A DNA stretch of 64,000 nucleotides from Wuchereria bancrofti (taxonomy: Eukaryota > Nematoda > Chromadorea > Rhabditida > Onchocercidae): positions 18,542,242 through 18,606,241 of the forward strand of contig SSBO01000012.1 in assembly GCA_005281725.1 (NCBI GenBank), in the 5' to 3' direction. The position numbers and the translations under genes are program-made. Under the pieces are notes generated by a model, which ran no database searches, was not told the DNA's origin, and was given only the letters and a program-made list of their open reading frames with translations. Below, in pieces: positions 1-13,372 of the stretch (its first letter is position 1; each line of letters starts with the position of its first letter).

Positions 1-3000
1 TAAAAAAGAATGGGAATGAAAGATGTGAAAATGGAAGTAAATTGTCTTTTGTGAAAAAATTTCGCGCAAACCCTTTTCTCTTTCAGTTGCAAAGATAAAC
101 TGTGACAGAAAGAAAGAATATGGAAGAAAAGTGCATAAGGATAAAAAGATAATTATCAATTTGTTGTCGCAGAACAATAATAAAAAGCTATAAGCAAAAA
201 TTAAAATAGCTACCAAATGTCACAAATTCTGTTAATGACATTATCTTTCCTAACAGTATTTTGTTTACTTTTGACAATGTTCATTTAATTTTCCTCCAAT
301 TTTTCAGAAAAATCCTGAAATTCGGCTTCTCTTTTCAAAATTACATCATACAAAAGATTAGATGCAAAGAATAATGATCTATTTTTTTACTTTTTTCTTT
401 ACTGTTACTCGTTTTACACCACACTCTCTTTTTATTTCTGGCTTTTAATCCCAGTAATCCTGTTACTAAACTATTTGTTAGTTGCTTCTTACTTCAAATA
501 ATGCAAACTTTCCAAAAATTATGTTTCTTTTAATTGCCACACGTATTAATTAAGTAAAAGAATAATTAAAAATCCAACCTTTTTTGAATTTATTTTCCGT
601 TACGATTCTTTAGGATCAGTTATTTTTCATTATTCGGAAAAGTTGTCTTAGTCGAATGACTGCAGTTGTTCTTATAATTCTGTCTAATTTCAGTTGTTGC
701 AAATAGTGGTCAGATGGATATCAATCAATATTAAAGTTTAAAGAGCCACGAAATACTAATTGGCTTGGTTAAAGAAAAGCAAATTACAAGTTGGGAAGAA
801 TGATTTTAAAGTAATTTGTTTGTAAGGTGAAGTTATTAATATCTATAGATAATGAAAAAAAAAAAAAGATGTAAAGTTGATAAGAAAGTAATTAAGGTGG
901 AGTGAAATTATTAAAGGATTTGCAAATAGAAAATTTTAAGACAATTTATTTCATATTGTGTCAAAATGCAGGAGTTTCCATTTTTAGAAATTTTAATTTG
1001 AATAAATAAATGAAGCATAGCTAAAGAAGAAAGGTTTTAATTTTTTATGCTTTGATAAAATGACATTTGCTCTTAAAACAACAATTTCTTTTAACAGAAT
1101 GAACCTATCGAATAAATATTATTTATAATTTCGAAATGATGGCAAAATTCGTTTTTTGTTTTGCTTGAAGTTGTGCATTTTTTCAAAAAGTTTTCTTCTA
1201 AAAAGTCTTGTTTAAACAATTTACATATTTCCGCTCTATAATTAAACAAATTTTCACGATTTTGCCAGTATTTTAATGCTTCAAGACTTCTAAAATTAAT
1301 TTTCTACCAGCTGTTTGAATATCTTTAAATAAAGATCGCAATTCTTCCACTTCAGCGCATTACGATAAAAACGACAACGATATTTCAGAAACAAAGAACA
1401 CAAAGGAAACATATATTAGTGTGAATTGATAGGAAGATCGAAAAAAATCTTAAGTAAAAAATTGCCAGAGTAAATAAAAAAATTTACTTTGCAAAGTGAT
1501 AGTTAATAATTGATCAAAGTGAAGGTGACCAGTGTATATCTAGGAATAACGACGGATTAAGTGATTTATTGATTCAGATTTCAATTTCATCAAAATCTAA
1601 CCATAACTGTTGTAGATAGGTATAGGAATTGAAAAAACATAGAATTACCAGTAGGATAGAACGTATAAGTCGCTCTTTGTTGAATGAATACTAAAAGCAA
1701 AAGTATTGCAAAGTGATTATACTGCAACTGTTTATTCCCGTTATCATCAAAAATTCGATTGAAATGAACAAATAAGGAATTTACACAGTTTGTCAATTAT
1801 TTCATTAAAATAAACAACGAGATAAGCGTGAATGATAGTGACTGGTTGGTTGATTAGTTGATTGGTCGGTTTGGATGGGAATTATAGAATGGTATTTATT
1901 TGCAAGATTCGACAATTCGGTGTAACTGACAATGTCACCGTTTACCAAAAAAAAAACTTCTCAAATTCGCACTTTTGACATAAAATGAAATGGAAATCAC
2001 ACGGGAAGATCGGACGAGAGTGCTGCAAACTGGATAGTTTCGTTCTTTTACCGTCCTCTTTTTTGATTAATTGCGATGAGCGATCCAAGGTTGGCTACCT
2101 CTTCAAAAATCTTAAACCCATGGCTGAAATTTCTTTTGCATGCTATCAGCACATATAAATGCATTCTACACGTACGGGTCGACCTGCTCATATATATACG
2201 ACATTTTCGTTTACGTCAGAAGCAATTAGGAGAAAAAAAGCGTGGAGGTATCTTTCTCTGTCCGTGAACTTAATTATTTCCAGTTTCAATTACGTCAAAA
2301 CCTCCATAAACATTTCCTTATAATATGCTATAAGCATATGATAGCGTTAGTTTCCCAATCATTCATTTAATTTCAGTATAATTGCTACTCTGAGTAATAT
2401 AGTTGAATACTATGGAAACGGTTATAAGCTTTTCCTTCACTTCTAAAAAATAATGAACATGTTTCTCAGGACAAATTTACTCAATTACTGAACTTCTGGC
2501 TCTAATTCAATTAAATAATGATGAAGGGAAAAGCTGTGAAAGCTTTTTGTCATCAGCTTGTGAGCTTACCTTTTAGTATATCCTGACCGACTCTATGACG
2601 TTCATTTATTTGCGTAAGTATACGTTAGTCGGATAATGACATGTGGTTAACAGCAGAATCTGTTGTTAATTCATACCTGTGTAAATTTAAATTAAATAGT
2701 TAAGTCGCAAAAAGAACTAAGACATTCAACAGGCGGAAAAATGAACGGAAAAACCCTCATCTCCTTTCCGAAAAAATTATGTAATGCTTTTTCTTTACTC
2801 TTGAAGTTAATTTTTCTTAATTTAATTTTGAAGTTTCCTTAGATGAAGTTGTAGCTGACTTTTGAAGGCTCAAGAAGACAGTCACTACGGCAAGCACTTA
2901 AAGTGAGTGGATGAAAAGAAAGTGGATGAGTAAAGCATTGCGGAAGAAAGTATTCATGGAATTTTCAGTTTTGTTGAGCTTTTCTGAAAGTATCTGTCTT

Positions 3001-6000
3001 CTTAGTGATTATAAGTAACTTCCACAACCTGGATCCATCTCATGTGTAGATCCATTGGTTGGCATGCTGATAAAACTTGGCATGCTGTACTGCTTGCGCC
3101 GTGCAATATAAACTGGAAATGGGGAGGAGTAAGAGTATCCTTCTGGATGTCCATAAATATCATTCTTTTTCTGTGTTGCAATACCTGAAATTTTTGAAAA
3201 GTTTCTGTATTACTAAGAAGTTAATTTTAAATAGAAAATTTAAACAAGCATCTTACTGCACTGATCAGTTATTCGCAAAAAAAAAAACATGTGGAGAAGA
3301 CCCGCAGTGATATCACAAAGAGGGACAAGTATGAAATCTTGGATTTTTAAAAAGCCTTTTAGATTTTTAAGCAAAGCACAAACAAAACAAAACAAAATGA
3401 ATTCATAACGGGAAAAAAAGAAATTAGGAAAAGAAAGGGAGATCAGAGCAACCCTTCATCTGGCGGCATAATTAGTCTCTTCGACATTTGTATTTCATTC
3501 TTTTCACAGCATTCTTAGGGGTTACCTCTTTTCATCTTATGCATCATTTGATTGTCCAGACAGCTTTCAAAAAGTTGTAATTACAAAGTGGGAATTCCTA
3601 AACTGGGCTTTTAAAAATTGTTTTGTCTATTTTTTTATTTCATGCTCATATTTTAAAATTTCACATCATCCCAATTTACTCACTGTTGATTGAAAATCCA
3701 ATTTCAAAATTAGAATTTAAGGAAGAGAATGGTAAATGGCATAGCTTTAAAAGCGAATGGCTTCAAAACCAAATACTTCACACTTTCTTTCTTCTTTCAC
3801 AACGTGAACAACTTCATTATTTGTTTGTCAGCTATTAATCGTTTAATAATGTATCGTTAAAATTCCATCGTTTCTGTTAACATCACAACATCGTTTTGAA
3901 GTAATGACGAGGAAAACCAGCTCCATTGAAATTTGTTTCCACTTAACTTTCCCTTTTTTGTTAACTGAAAGATTCTTGCTGCATTATTCCGTGAAAATGA
4001 AATTAAAATGACAGTGTTCAGTTAGTTTCTTAAAATTATTTTGCTGTCCACAGCTAGAAGTATTAGAAGAGAACATTGTTGTATTTCCTGACTTAATCCA
4101 ACTAATACTTCGGGTCTTACGAGAAGAAAGTTGAAGCAAAAGTCACAATTTTTTTCCTTCTTTGTTGGAAGTTCAGAAATGTTCATAGAAATAAAATCAG
4201 TTAATATATATTTGTGCGTGCCTTGAAAATAATGAAAAGTATAGTTTACAGTTTATACAGCATTTCTAAATAAACCAGAATTGCAATTGCTAAAATTTGA
4301 ATCTGGTCTAGTTAAACGAGATGAGCCACTACTGTAATTTTTTTGAAAGGTATATTTTCAGACTTCGGTCATTTGTTGACAAATATTATTAGAAGAAATG
4401 GGAATAAAAAATTTTGCTGGTTTAAAGGAATTGTTATCATTATTTTTTGCCGAAACGTTGTTGGCTTTGAATTGAAATCTGAACATGATGAAAAGTTATA
4501 GACTCAACAAGTTAGAATTCATTTTTGAATAAAATAATAAAGCAAATTTTTTTTTTGTCCACATGATATTTGGTAATGGTCAAAAGATTTTTGAATTAGC
4601 TTTTGATTTAGATTGTTAGCAAATTTCTTTAAGAAAAATAATACAGCTTGCATAGGAAAAGAGCAAAAAAGTCTGAATAAAACAAAACATAATATTTAAA
4701 GGCGCTAACACTGAAATTGTTGTAAGAAAATGGCGCCGATGTACTGTTCAAAATTAAAAAAGGAATAAGATTTTGAACAATGTTACCCCACCAGAAGCAA
4801 ATAAAAAAGAAAGGAAAAAATGTATGCTTGAAATTGGTTTTTGGTAAAGTTGCATTCGGTAATGTCTGAAATTTTCTCACATTCATGTCAGAATTTTATG
4901 AAGATAAAAACTATTAAATAGAAGATATATTTCCGCTTTTTATAAATCTTGAATACGACTAGTCACTCTTCAATCCTTGCGACTAATACAATATTTTTTG
5001 CCAAAGCACTAGACAAAGAAACAAGTTCCTTTAATTTTCTACAGAAATTCCTGAAAATATTGAGCAATCTATTTCTTGTTGGCTTTGAATTGAAATCTGA
5101 ACATGATGACTTAACAATCATAAAGATATTAACCTCATAGATTAATCAGTTTTGAACTTTGTTATTAAATCGAAATTTAAATGATAGACTTATGTAGTCG
5201 TAATAAATAATTTACATTTTATATGAAAAGTAAGAGAAGTGATGCGAAGTTTTATTCTGAATTTGAAATTTATCGTTGTGCAGTGCAGAACCAATTGATA
5301 CAGTAAATTTAACAGTACGTTATGAAAGCTTCTTCAGTCATAGAAGTGTCTCAGTAGTATCCGGTTGAGATCGAGGTGAAAGTTATGCCATAATGATGCT
5401 GTAGGTTTGATTGAGATGTATAAATGAAATTGAAACTCCTTTATAGCCCAGTCATTTTATCCATTGTAACTATTGTTAAACAGTGGAACATGGCCAATAA
5501 TTCAACGAAAAACGTAATGGAGGAAGAGGCGCAGGTGATATTATAACTCATTCTTGATTATGAAGGTCATAAAACTTTTCTCGAAATTGGTATTTGCCAT
5601 ACTCTAATTCGTCTATGCCTTTCCATATACATCCCTTTACTTTCTTTCCTCCTAGTTGTATCAGTTAGGTTCCTGAAAACTTCAAATTGTTGTTCAAATT
5701 CTCATAGTTGTTACTGTGTTTTTATTATCACCGTCCTTTCAATATAATATCACATAAGCATTACCTTTATCTGTCATTATCATCAGTTCCACTCGACCCA
5801 CTTATTGTGTGTGATAGCGCTCCGAGCTGACTTCATTGTATTACACTTTTTTTTCTTTAAGGAATTAAATTGCCTAATTTACTTATTTTTCGGTCTATTT
5901 TTTATCAACAATAAATGTTTACTTATTAAAACTTTAGTTAGCCTTCAATTTTAAGGTATTTATTTGCCGACTTTCGAAATGAATCTAAATTTTTTAAATG

Positions 6001-6727
6001 CTTCGTAAACATTGAAAATTTAGAGAATCTATTGCACCACGTATCATCTTTAGTCATCAAACAATTGTTTGCCGTACATTCTGCCTGTCAACTTTATGAA
6101 GCTAATGTGCAGAAAGGCAAGTTCGTAGTGATGCTAATGATCCAAAAATAGCGATCTTGAAAGGCAAGCTCGCCAGTTTTTTAATTTTGGAGAATAATAT
6201 GCAGCAATTTCGGTGGTTGCAAGTGTCCTGAACATCCATGAAATATTCCTGGTCTTCTAGAATTGACGAATGTGTTGATTTTATGGACTGCTGCTGATAA
6301 AGCGGACTTCAAGATAAATCCAGAGAGGATAATTTCACGATCAAAAACTAAAAGGTCACAAGACTGCAGAATGGCATCTTAAAGCCGAATAGCAATTTAC
6401 ATATTTACGTGTTATGTAAACAATAAAATAAGGAAGTACTGGGAAAGAGTTAAATCATAAATTATATAATGATATGTCATAGCAAAAAAGATATTGAGAC
6501 TTAGAAAATTTTTGTGTGATATAAGCAGATTTGCTATTCTAATTGTCTGAAGTTTATTATTCTGTTCTAAAGCACTTCAGATTGCCAAGAGATATTAATT
6601 AAACTATTTAATTAAAATTTTCTAGAAGTACGAACAGGATAATCAGTAGACGAGTAAGTAAATGTTAAGGAAACCTAATAAGTGAGTAATATTTTTCCAG
6701 ATATTTTTCCATTTTATAAATTTCACA
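1..6727. other. A+T-rich region with no supportable gene
   Basis: Reading both strands shows only short open frames, none with recognisable domains, sensible composition or matching splice partners. Long A and T runs are frequent. The only structure I can name is a 34-base direct repeat near 4.5 and 5.1 kb, listed separately. Distal promoter DNA or untranslated exons cannot be excluded. Confidence 0.6.
4458..5109. repeat. 34-base direct repeat, two copies 618 bases apart
   Basis: The stretch 4458-4491 recurs exactly at 5076-5109, in the same orientation. The flanks differ. It is too long to be chance and too short to classify. It could be a remnant of a small dispersed repeat. Confidence 0.7.
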
Positions 6728-7126
6728 TGAATGAATGAATGAATGAATGAATGAATGAATGAATGAATGAATGAATGAATGAATGAATGAATGAATGAAT
6801 GAATGAATGNNNNNNNNNNNNNNNNNNNNNNNNNNNNNNNNNNNNNNNNNNNNNNNNNNNNNNNNNNNNNNNNNNNNNNNNNNNNNNNNNNNNNNNNNNN
6901 NNNNNNNNNNNNNNNNNNNNNNNNNNNNNNNNNNNNNNNNNNNNNNNNNNNNNNNNNNNNNNNNNNNNNNNNNNNNNNNNNNNNNNNNNNNNNNNNNNNN
7001 NNNNNNNNNNNNNNNNNNNNNNNNNNNNNNNNNNNNNNNNNNNNNNNNNNNNNNNNNNNNNNNNNNNNNNNNNNNNNNNNNNNNGAATGAAAGAATGAAT
7101 GAATGAATGAATGAATGAATGAATGA
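6728..7126. repeat. GAAT tetranucleotide microsatellite interrupted by an assembly gap
   Basis: An unbroken run of the four-base unit GAAT reaches a gap of 275 unknown bases (6810-7084) and resumes on the other side with one unit expanded to GAAA-type. The gap is best read as unresolved microsatellite of uncertain length. Apparent open frames through it are artefacts. Confidence 0.95.
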
Positions 7127-7492
7127 TCAGTGAGTAAACCAGTGAGCGAAAGTTAATTCTTTCAGAAGATTGCCAGGGATGTCGTAAAATTTCACATAAT
7201 TTATGTGTAAAACAGTCAGCCTATCTTGCCCGGAAATCAATTTGCAAGCAAGTCTCGTGTTCTTTTCATTGATTATAGGCTAAAAGAAAAGGAAGATCGT
7301 GGCGACAAATGGCTATGTGCTTGGTAGTACCAGTTAGACTGACTCATCCACAAGGAAGCATCAACGGCGTCCAAAGGCTTATGCTAGCTATTGCATGAAT
7401 TTTGGACCAATTATGCTGGGTATTCCCATTTCGAATGGAATAACTTTTAAACGAAAACAGAAATAAGGAAATCGATGTTATATTCTGCAAAA
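7127..7492. other. Unique spacer before the duplicated block
   Basis: Nothing identifiable lies between the GAAT array and the first copy of the 7.5-13.4 kb duplication. It ends in a poly-A run at about 7490, where the duplicated sequence begins. Confidence 0.5.
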
Positions 7493-10306
7493 AAAAAAGG
7501 AAATTAAATAAGGAGTGTGGGCAGTAAAGCAGAAAAGGAAAATCTATATTCAGAGTAATGGTTTGGACGACATTCATCTCATATCTCATATGGATGCTGC
7601 TCATTTCTCACCCTTTACTTCGTGTTTTCCTAATTGTCGATCCGTCGATCTTTACTTTTTTAGCCAAATTCAGAAATGATGGTAATACTGATCAACCACT
7701 CGTGGAGATCTTACATGTCAGAATTTCACTTTGGCCCTTTAGAGCTTGTTTACTGTGCTTATTCTTTGACTTCAGAAGTTATATTTTGCATCATTATTTA
7801 TAGGAATTCTTTTTAATGCTAAGCATCAGACTGTTTTGGGAAGAATAATAATTTTTTTGCACAGATGTTTTGAATTTAAGTTTTCTATCCTGAAATTTGT
7901 CTTTGCCTTTCTTTGTATTTAGGTCAGTGTATAATTAGTGTAAAGTGACTTCGTTTATAATCATATTAATTATCTACATGTTTAATCATGAAATTTATGT
8001 CCCTTCTGACTTGATTTACTTAGAAATTTTCGAAATAAGTTATTATGTCAGTCCAGCCATATGTATCACTTAATAAAGTGAATGGTTGAACAAAAAGGAC
8101 TAAGGGAAGAAGAAGGGAATCAAATTGTATTTTACCCAGAAATAGATATTCATCGGCACAAAGAGGGAAAGATACGGAGAATGCTGCAGTACACAACAAG
8201 TGGTCCTGATGGGCCGATCGAATTACTGGGAGAAAGGAAAGATGACATAATGAAGGTCGTTTTGAACCAATGTGAAATTTTTTCATTAATGCTTGATGAG
8301 AAATTAGAGTAGTGTGGTGTCACCGTAAATGGTCAGTCATCTTGACATACTTGTAACAGCGATGGATAATATAATTGTGAAGTTTTTAACTGAAATGCGT
8401 TTCAGGAAGTGCAATTAATGATACATATGATATATAGTAGTTTATCATTAGCTTATACTCATAATTTATGTTACTATTATTGTTCAATAATCTCTCAAAT
8501 CCTCTTGGAAAAGAGTATTGAATAGAACTTTAAAATATTTACATGATAGATCTTTGACATCAGGACTAAAATGCCTTTGTTCAGTAGCGTTAACAATTGA
8601 AGATTAAGACAGTATAAGTGAAGCTTAACTTAAGTAACCACCGAAATCGTGAGGAGCGCGCTTCATAAATGTATTTTTAATATTTCTACTGCCTTTTTGG
8701 TATCAATCATTACTGTTCATTATCTTTTCTTATTTGTTAAATAATTATCAGATCTTCATGGTCCCTTTGCGCACTCGCTTCTTTTATAATCCAAATCAGG
8801 TATCTCTTTTCATTCGAAAAAATACAACCACTGTTTTCTGTTTCATTTCTTTTATTCTTTTATCATATCAATGCCCACATTGCCGTCTGTCTGTCAACAT
8901 TACATATCTTCTGAAACACACACTCCTGCGGGAGAATAATGACGCATCATCACTGCTGTTAATATTACGAATTATTTGCTCCCTAAACCTGCCGCCTACT
9001 TCAATTACTGTGATTTAACAATCCAATTCTTGAAGCCAAGACAATAAGTTGGCACAGAAGTAATCAGAAAAAGCAGTAAGATGAAATGAGAAAAAAGGAG
9101 AGATATATGTAAAACCTCTGTCGTAGTTTCCGTGACTGGCTAATATTTCAAATCTTATTAATTAAAAGGAGCAGTGAGACAGTTTCCTTAGTTTCTAATT
9201 AAGTAAATTATTAGTGTTATCATTACTTATGTTTTTGAAATCATCACTTTCAACGATATTCCAATCGTCATTATGTTTCAACCTTCTCTTGAAGCTCTAA
9301 ATTTATTACATTTATTCAGATCTATGACCATGTCAACATTCTTCCAATATTTTTTCCATTCTTTCCACGGACACATCCTCAAAAGTCATCCTACCTATTT
9401 TCAAAGGATCTTTCTGCAATACTTCAAATTTAATTTTTAGATTTTCAAAAAATTTATCTGACATCAAATATTCCACTAGAGTTACTCGTATTCCAACCAT
9501 TTTTTTATCACTGATACACGAAATTTTCGAAGGATTCTTTGCTACATATGAACCCGACAATCAGTCACAAACGATAGCTATAAGAATTACCGATGGCCCT
9601 GTCATAATGTGATTTTTGTATCTATATATATCCATTTCAGCGATATTTTCCTGTCCATCATCTATTGGTCTGTCTCTTCGTCTGTCCATTCTGTTCCTTC
9701 TTTCCCCCAACAAAAACCAATTTAAGCGCCATTTCAAATCGAGTAAACCGAAAAAGAAAATGGGGTGAAATCAATGGCGATGCCTCTCTTCCCGTCACCC
9801 CTCCCCAATCTTGGTCCTTTTCAGGCCCTGCATCACGTAATGACTCATCACCAGATGGAGCATCAGCAGCAAGAAGCAAAAGCTAAGCTACAAAACCATC
9901 AGATAGCTAAATATCGTTATCAAGTTTTCTCTTATATTACAAATTTCTGCCCTTATACATCAGTCAACTTAATTAGAAGTGATTACAATATATTAAAGAT
10001 TAATTTTCAAAATTATGTGCTTAATAATTATAATAGTCATTCTAGTTTAATTCCACGTTTTCATAACAGCTATGGAATATATTCTCAATAGTGCATTTCA
10101 TTCAGTGCACTATTTTGCGTGTTGCAGGAGTCGTTTATCAAACTTAATCAAGGAACAATCTTCAGTAGAAATATTAGCCACTTGACTTAGTTTTTTTGGG
10201 TTATTTCATTTAAACAGATGCTGCATGCTTTAATATACACATGTTAGGTATAGTAGTGAACACTATGTTCGATCAAAGGTACTGGACTATCCTTGAAGTG
10301 CTTGTT
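7493..10306. repeat. Tandem block A, copy 1
   Basis: This block recurs as copy 2 at 10308-13372 in the same orientation. The copies differ by a few percent of substitutions and by several indels: copy 2 has about 50 extra bases near 11480 and about 160 extra bases near 12450-12630. Copy 1 stops at a single unknown base (10307) at the very point where copy 2 starts. No intact gene was found in it; a decayed minus-strand frame is listed separately. It is either a tandem duplication or two alleles placed in series. Confidence 0.9.
9278..9560 (-). pseudogene. Decayed coding fragment in block A, copy 1
   Basis: On the minus strand the frame reads as plausible charged protein, including the segments SDKFFENLKIKF, DPLKIGRMTFEDV and, one base out of frame, WKEWKK and DMVIDLNK, ending at a TGA at 9280-9278. 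One extra base near 9369 relative to copy 2 shifts the frame after FEDV. Just upstream on the same strand a short frame (MTGPSV...AIVCD) could be an old signal peptide. I do not recognise the family. The coding interpretation rests on composition and on the two copies sharing a frame except at single indels. Confidence 0.4.
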
Positions 10307-10307
10307 N
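10307..10307. other. Single unknown base at the junction of block A copies
   Basis: One n separates the end of copy 1 from the start of copy 2. Some scaffolders write a single n when two contigs are predicted to overlap but were not merged, so the join itself is unproven. Confidence 0.85.
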
Positions 10308-13300
10308 AAAAAAGGAAATTAAATAAGGAGTGTGGGCAGTAAAGCAGAAAAGGAAAATCTATATTCAGAGTAATGGTTTGGACGACATTCATCTCATATC
10401 TCATATGGATGCTGCTCATTTCTCATCCTTTACTTCGTGTTTTCCTAATTGTCGATCCGTCGATCTTTACTTTTTTAGCCAAATTCAGAAATGATGGTAA
10501 TACTGATCAACCACTCGTGGAGATCTTACATGTCAGAACTTCACTTTGGCCCTTTAGAGCTTGTTTACTGTGCTTATTCTTTGACTTCAGAAGTTATATT
10601 TTACATCATTATTTACAGGAATTCTTTTTAATGCTAAGCATCAGACTGTTTTGGGAAGAATAATAATTTTTTTGCACAGATGTTTTGAATTTAAGTTTTC
10701 TATCCTGAAATTTGTCTTTGCCTTTCTTTGTATTTAGCTTAGTGTATAATTAGTGTAAAGTGACTTCGTTTATAATCATATTAATTATCTACATGTATTA
10801 ATCATGAAATTTACGTTCCTTCTGACTTGATTTACTTAGAAATTTTCTAGATAAGTTATTATATCAGTCCAGCTATATGTATCACTTAATAAAGTGAATG
10901 GTTGAACAAAAAGGACTAAGGGAAGAAGAAGGGAATAAAATTGTATTTTACCTAGAAATAGGTGTTCATCGGCACAAAGAGGGAAAGATACGGAGAATGC
11001 TGCAGTACACAACAGGTGGTCCTGATGGGCCGATCGAATTACTGGGAGAAAGGAAAGATGACATAATGAAGGTCGTTTTGAACCAATGTGAAATTTTCTC
11101 ATTAATGCTTGATGAGAAATTAGAGTAGTGTGGTGTCACCGTAAATGGTCAGTCATCTTGACATACTTGTAGCAGCGATGGATAGTATAATTGTGAAGTT
11201 TTTAACTGAAATGCGTTTCAGGAAGTGCAATTAATGATACATATGATATGTAGTAGTTTATCATTAGCTTATACTCATAATTTATGTTACTATTATTGTT
11301 CAATAATCTCTCAAATCCTCTTGGAAAAGAGTATTGAATAGAACTTTAAAATATTTACATGATAGATCTTTGACATCAGGACTAAAATGCCTTTGTTCAG
11401 TAGCGTTAACAATTGAAGATTAAGACAGTGTAAGTAAAGCTTAACTTAAGTAACCACCGAAATCGTGAGGAGTACTCTTTATTTTCCTCTACTTTAATAT
11501 TCCAGAAAGCGCTCTACAAGTGTTAAATGTATTCTTAATATTTTTACTGTCTTTTTGGTGTCAATCATTACTATTCATTATCTTTTCTTATTTGTTAAAT
11601 AATTATTAGATCTTCATGGTCTCTTTGCGCACTCGCTTCTTTTATAATCCAAATCAGGTATCTCTTTTCACTCGAAAACAATACAACCACTGTTTTCTGT
11701 TTCATTTCTTTCATTCTTTTATCATATCAGTGCCTATTATTGCCGTCTGTCTGTTAACATTACATATCTTCTGAAACACACATTCCTGCGGGAGAATAAT
11801 GACGCATCATCGCTGCTGTTAATATTACGAATTATTTGCTCCCCTAAACCTACCGCCTAATTCAGTTGTTGTGATTTAACAACCCAATTCTCGAATCTCG
11901 CCAAGACAGTAAGTTAGCACAGAAGTAATCAGAAAAAGCAGTGACATGAAATGAAAAAAAAGGACCGATGAAAAAGGAGAAAAAAGCAGAGATATATGTA
12001 AAAGAACCTCTGTCGTAGTTCCCATGGCAGGGCTGATATTTCAAGTCTTACTAATTAAAAGGGGCAGTGAGACAGTTTCCTTATTTTCCAATTAAATAGA
12101 TTATTAGTATTATCATTACTTACGTTTTTGAAATAATCACTTTTAACGATATTCCAATCGTCGTTATGTTTCAACCTTCTCTTAAAGCTCTAAATTTATT
12201 AGATTTATTCAGATCTATGACCATATCAGCATTCTTGCAACATTTTTTCCATTCTTTCCAGGGCACATCCTCAAAAGTCATTCTACCTATTCTCAGAGGA
12301 TCTTTTTGCAATGTTTCAAATCTAATTTTTAGATTTTCAAGAAATTTATCTGATCAAATGTTCCACTAGAGTTATGCATATTTCAGTCATTTTTTTATCA
12401 CTGATACACGAAATTTTCGAAGGATTCTTCGCTACATATAAATCCGACAATCATCTCAACTGTTAATCTGTCTGTATTTTGTTTTTTTTTCCACGATCTT
12501 CAAATCGTACCCAAATATCTCGAAATTTAAAACTGAAGTTCGGCAATCAGTAATCCTCTATATCACTCATGTCTTCTGAAGGTTTTCCTTGGCTTACCAA
12601 CACACTGGTCACATTAGTCAGTTTGCTTTGTCACAAACGATAGCTATAAGAGTTACCGATGGCCCTGTCATAATGTGATTTTCGTATCTATATATATCCA
12701 TTTCAGCAATATTTTCCTGTCCATCATCTATTGGTCTGTCTCTTCGTCTGTCCATTCTGTTCCTTCTTTTCCCCAACAAAAACCAATTTAATCGCCATTT
12801 CAAATCGAGTAAACCGAAAAAGAAAATGGGGTGAAATCGCTGGCGATGCCTCTCTTCCCGTCACCCCTCCCCAATCTTGGCCCTTTTCAAGCCCCGCATC
12901 ACATAATGACTCATCACCAGATGGAGCATCAGCAGCAACAAGCAAAAGCTAAGCTACAAAACCATCAGATAGCTAGATGCCGTTATCAAGTTTTCTCTTA
13001 TATTATAAATTTCTGCCCTTATACATCAGTCAGCTTAATTAGAAGTGATTGCAATATATTAAGGATTAATTTTCAAAATTATGTGCTTAATAGTCATAAT
13101 AGTCATTCTAGTTTGATTCCACGTTTTCATAACAGCTATGGAATATATTCTCAATAGTGCATTTCATTCAGTGCACTATTTTGCGTGTTGCAGGAGTCGT
13201 TTATCAAACTTAATCAAGGAACAATCTTCAGTAGAAATATTAGCCACTTGACTTAGTTTTTTTGGGTTATTTCATTTAAACAGATGCTGCATGCTTTAAT

Positions 13301-13372
13301 ATACACATGTTAGGTATAGTAGTGAACACTATGTTCGATCAAAGGTACTGGACTATCCTTGAAGTGCTTGTT
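10308..13372. repeat. Tandem block A, copy 2
   Basis: It repeats 7493-10306 with point differences and two insertions, and continues directly into unique sequence at 13373. Its last ~15 bases match the end of copy 1 just before the unknown base. This pairing means the right end of copy 1 and the right end of copy 2 are the same sequence position. Confidence 0.9.
12171..12450 (-). pseudogene. Decayed coding fragment in block A, copy 2
   Basis: Counterpart of 9278-9560. Here the C-terminal part is in one frame (NLKIRFETLQKDPL, then TFEDVPWKEWKK, then DMVIDLNKSNKFRALREG and stop at 12171), but a two-base deletion near 12353 breaks the frame before SDKFLENL, a part that is open in copy 1. Further upstream on the same strand, pieces such as SEDMSDIEDY and FRDIWVRFEDRGKK are separated by stops. 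The two copies therefore carry different lesions. Family unknown. Confidence 0.4.

Noticed and set aside
3077..3838. Open frames of 70-77 codons at 3077-3310 and 3623-3838
   Set aside because: Low-complexity, no splice partners, no recognisable motif; expected by chance in this composition.
6799..7106. Open frames across the GAAT array
   Set aside because: They run through 275 unknown bases and simple repeat.
8082..11128. A 76-codon plus-strand frame present in both block A copies (8082-8312 and 10898-11128)
   Set aside because: Of six base differences between the copies, five change the protein, which is not the pattern of a maintained gene; no domain or splice partners.
9665..13157. Overlapping plus-strand frames in both block A copies (9765-10091, 12831-13157 and a second frame), His/Gln-rich
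   Set aside because: About three quarters of the differences between copies change the protein in the better frame, and upstream stops leave no acceptor; composition alone is not enough.
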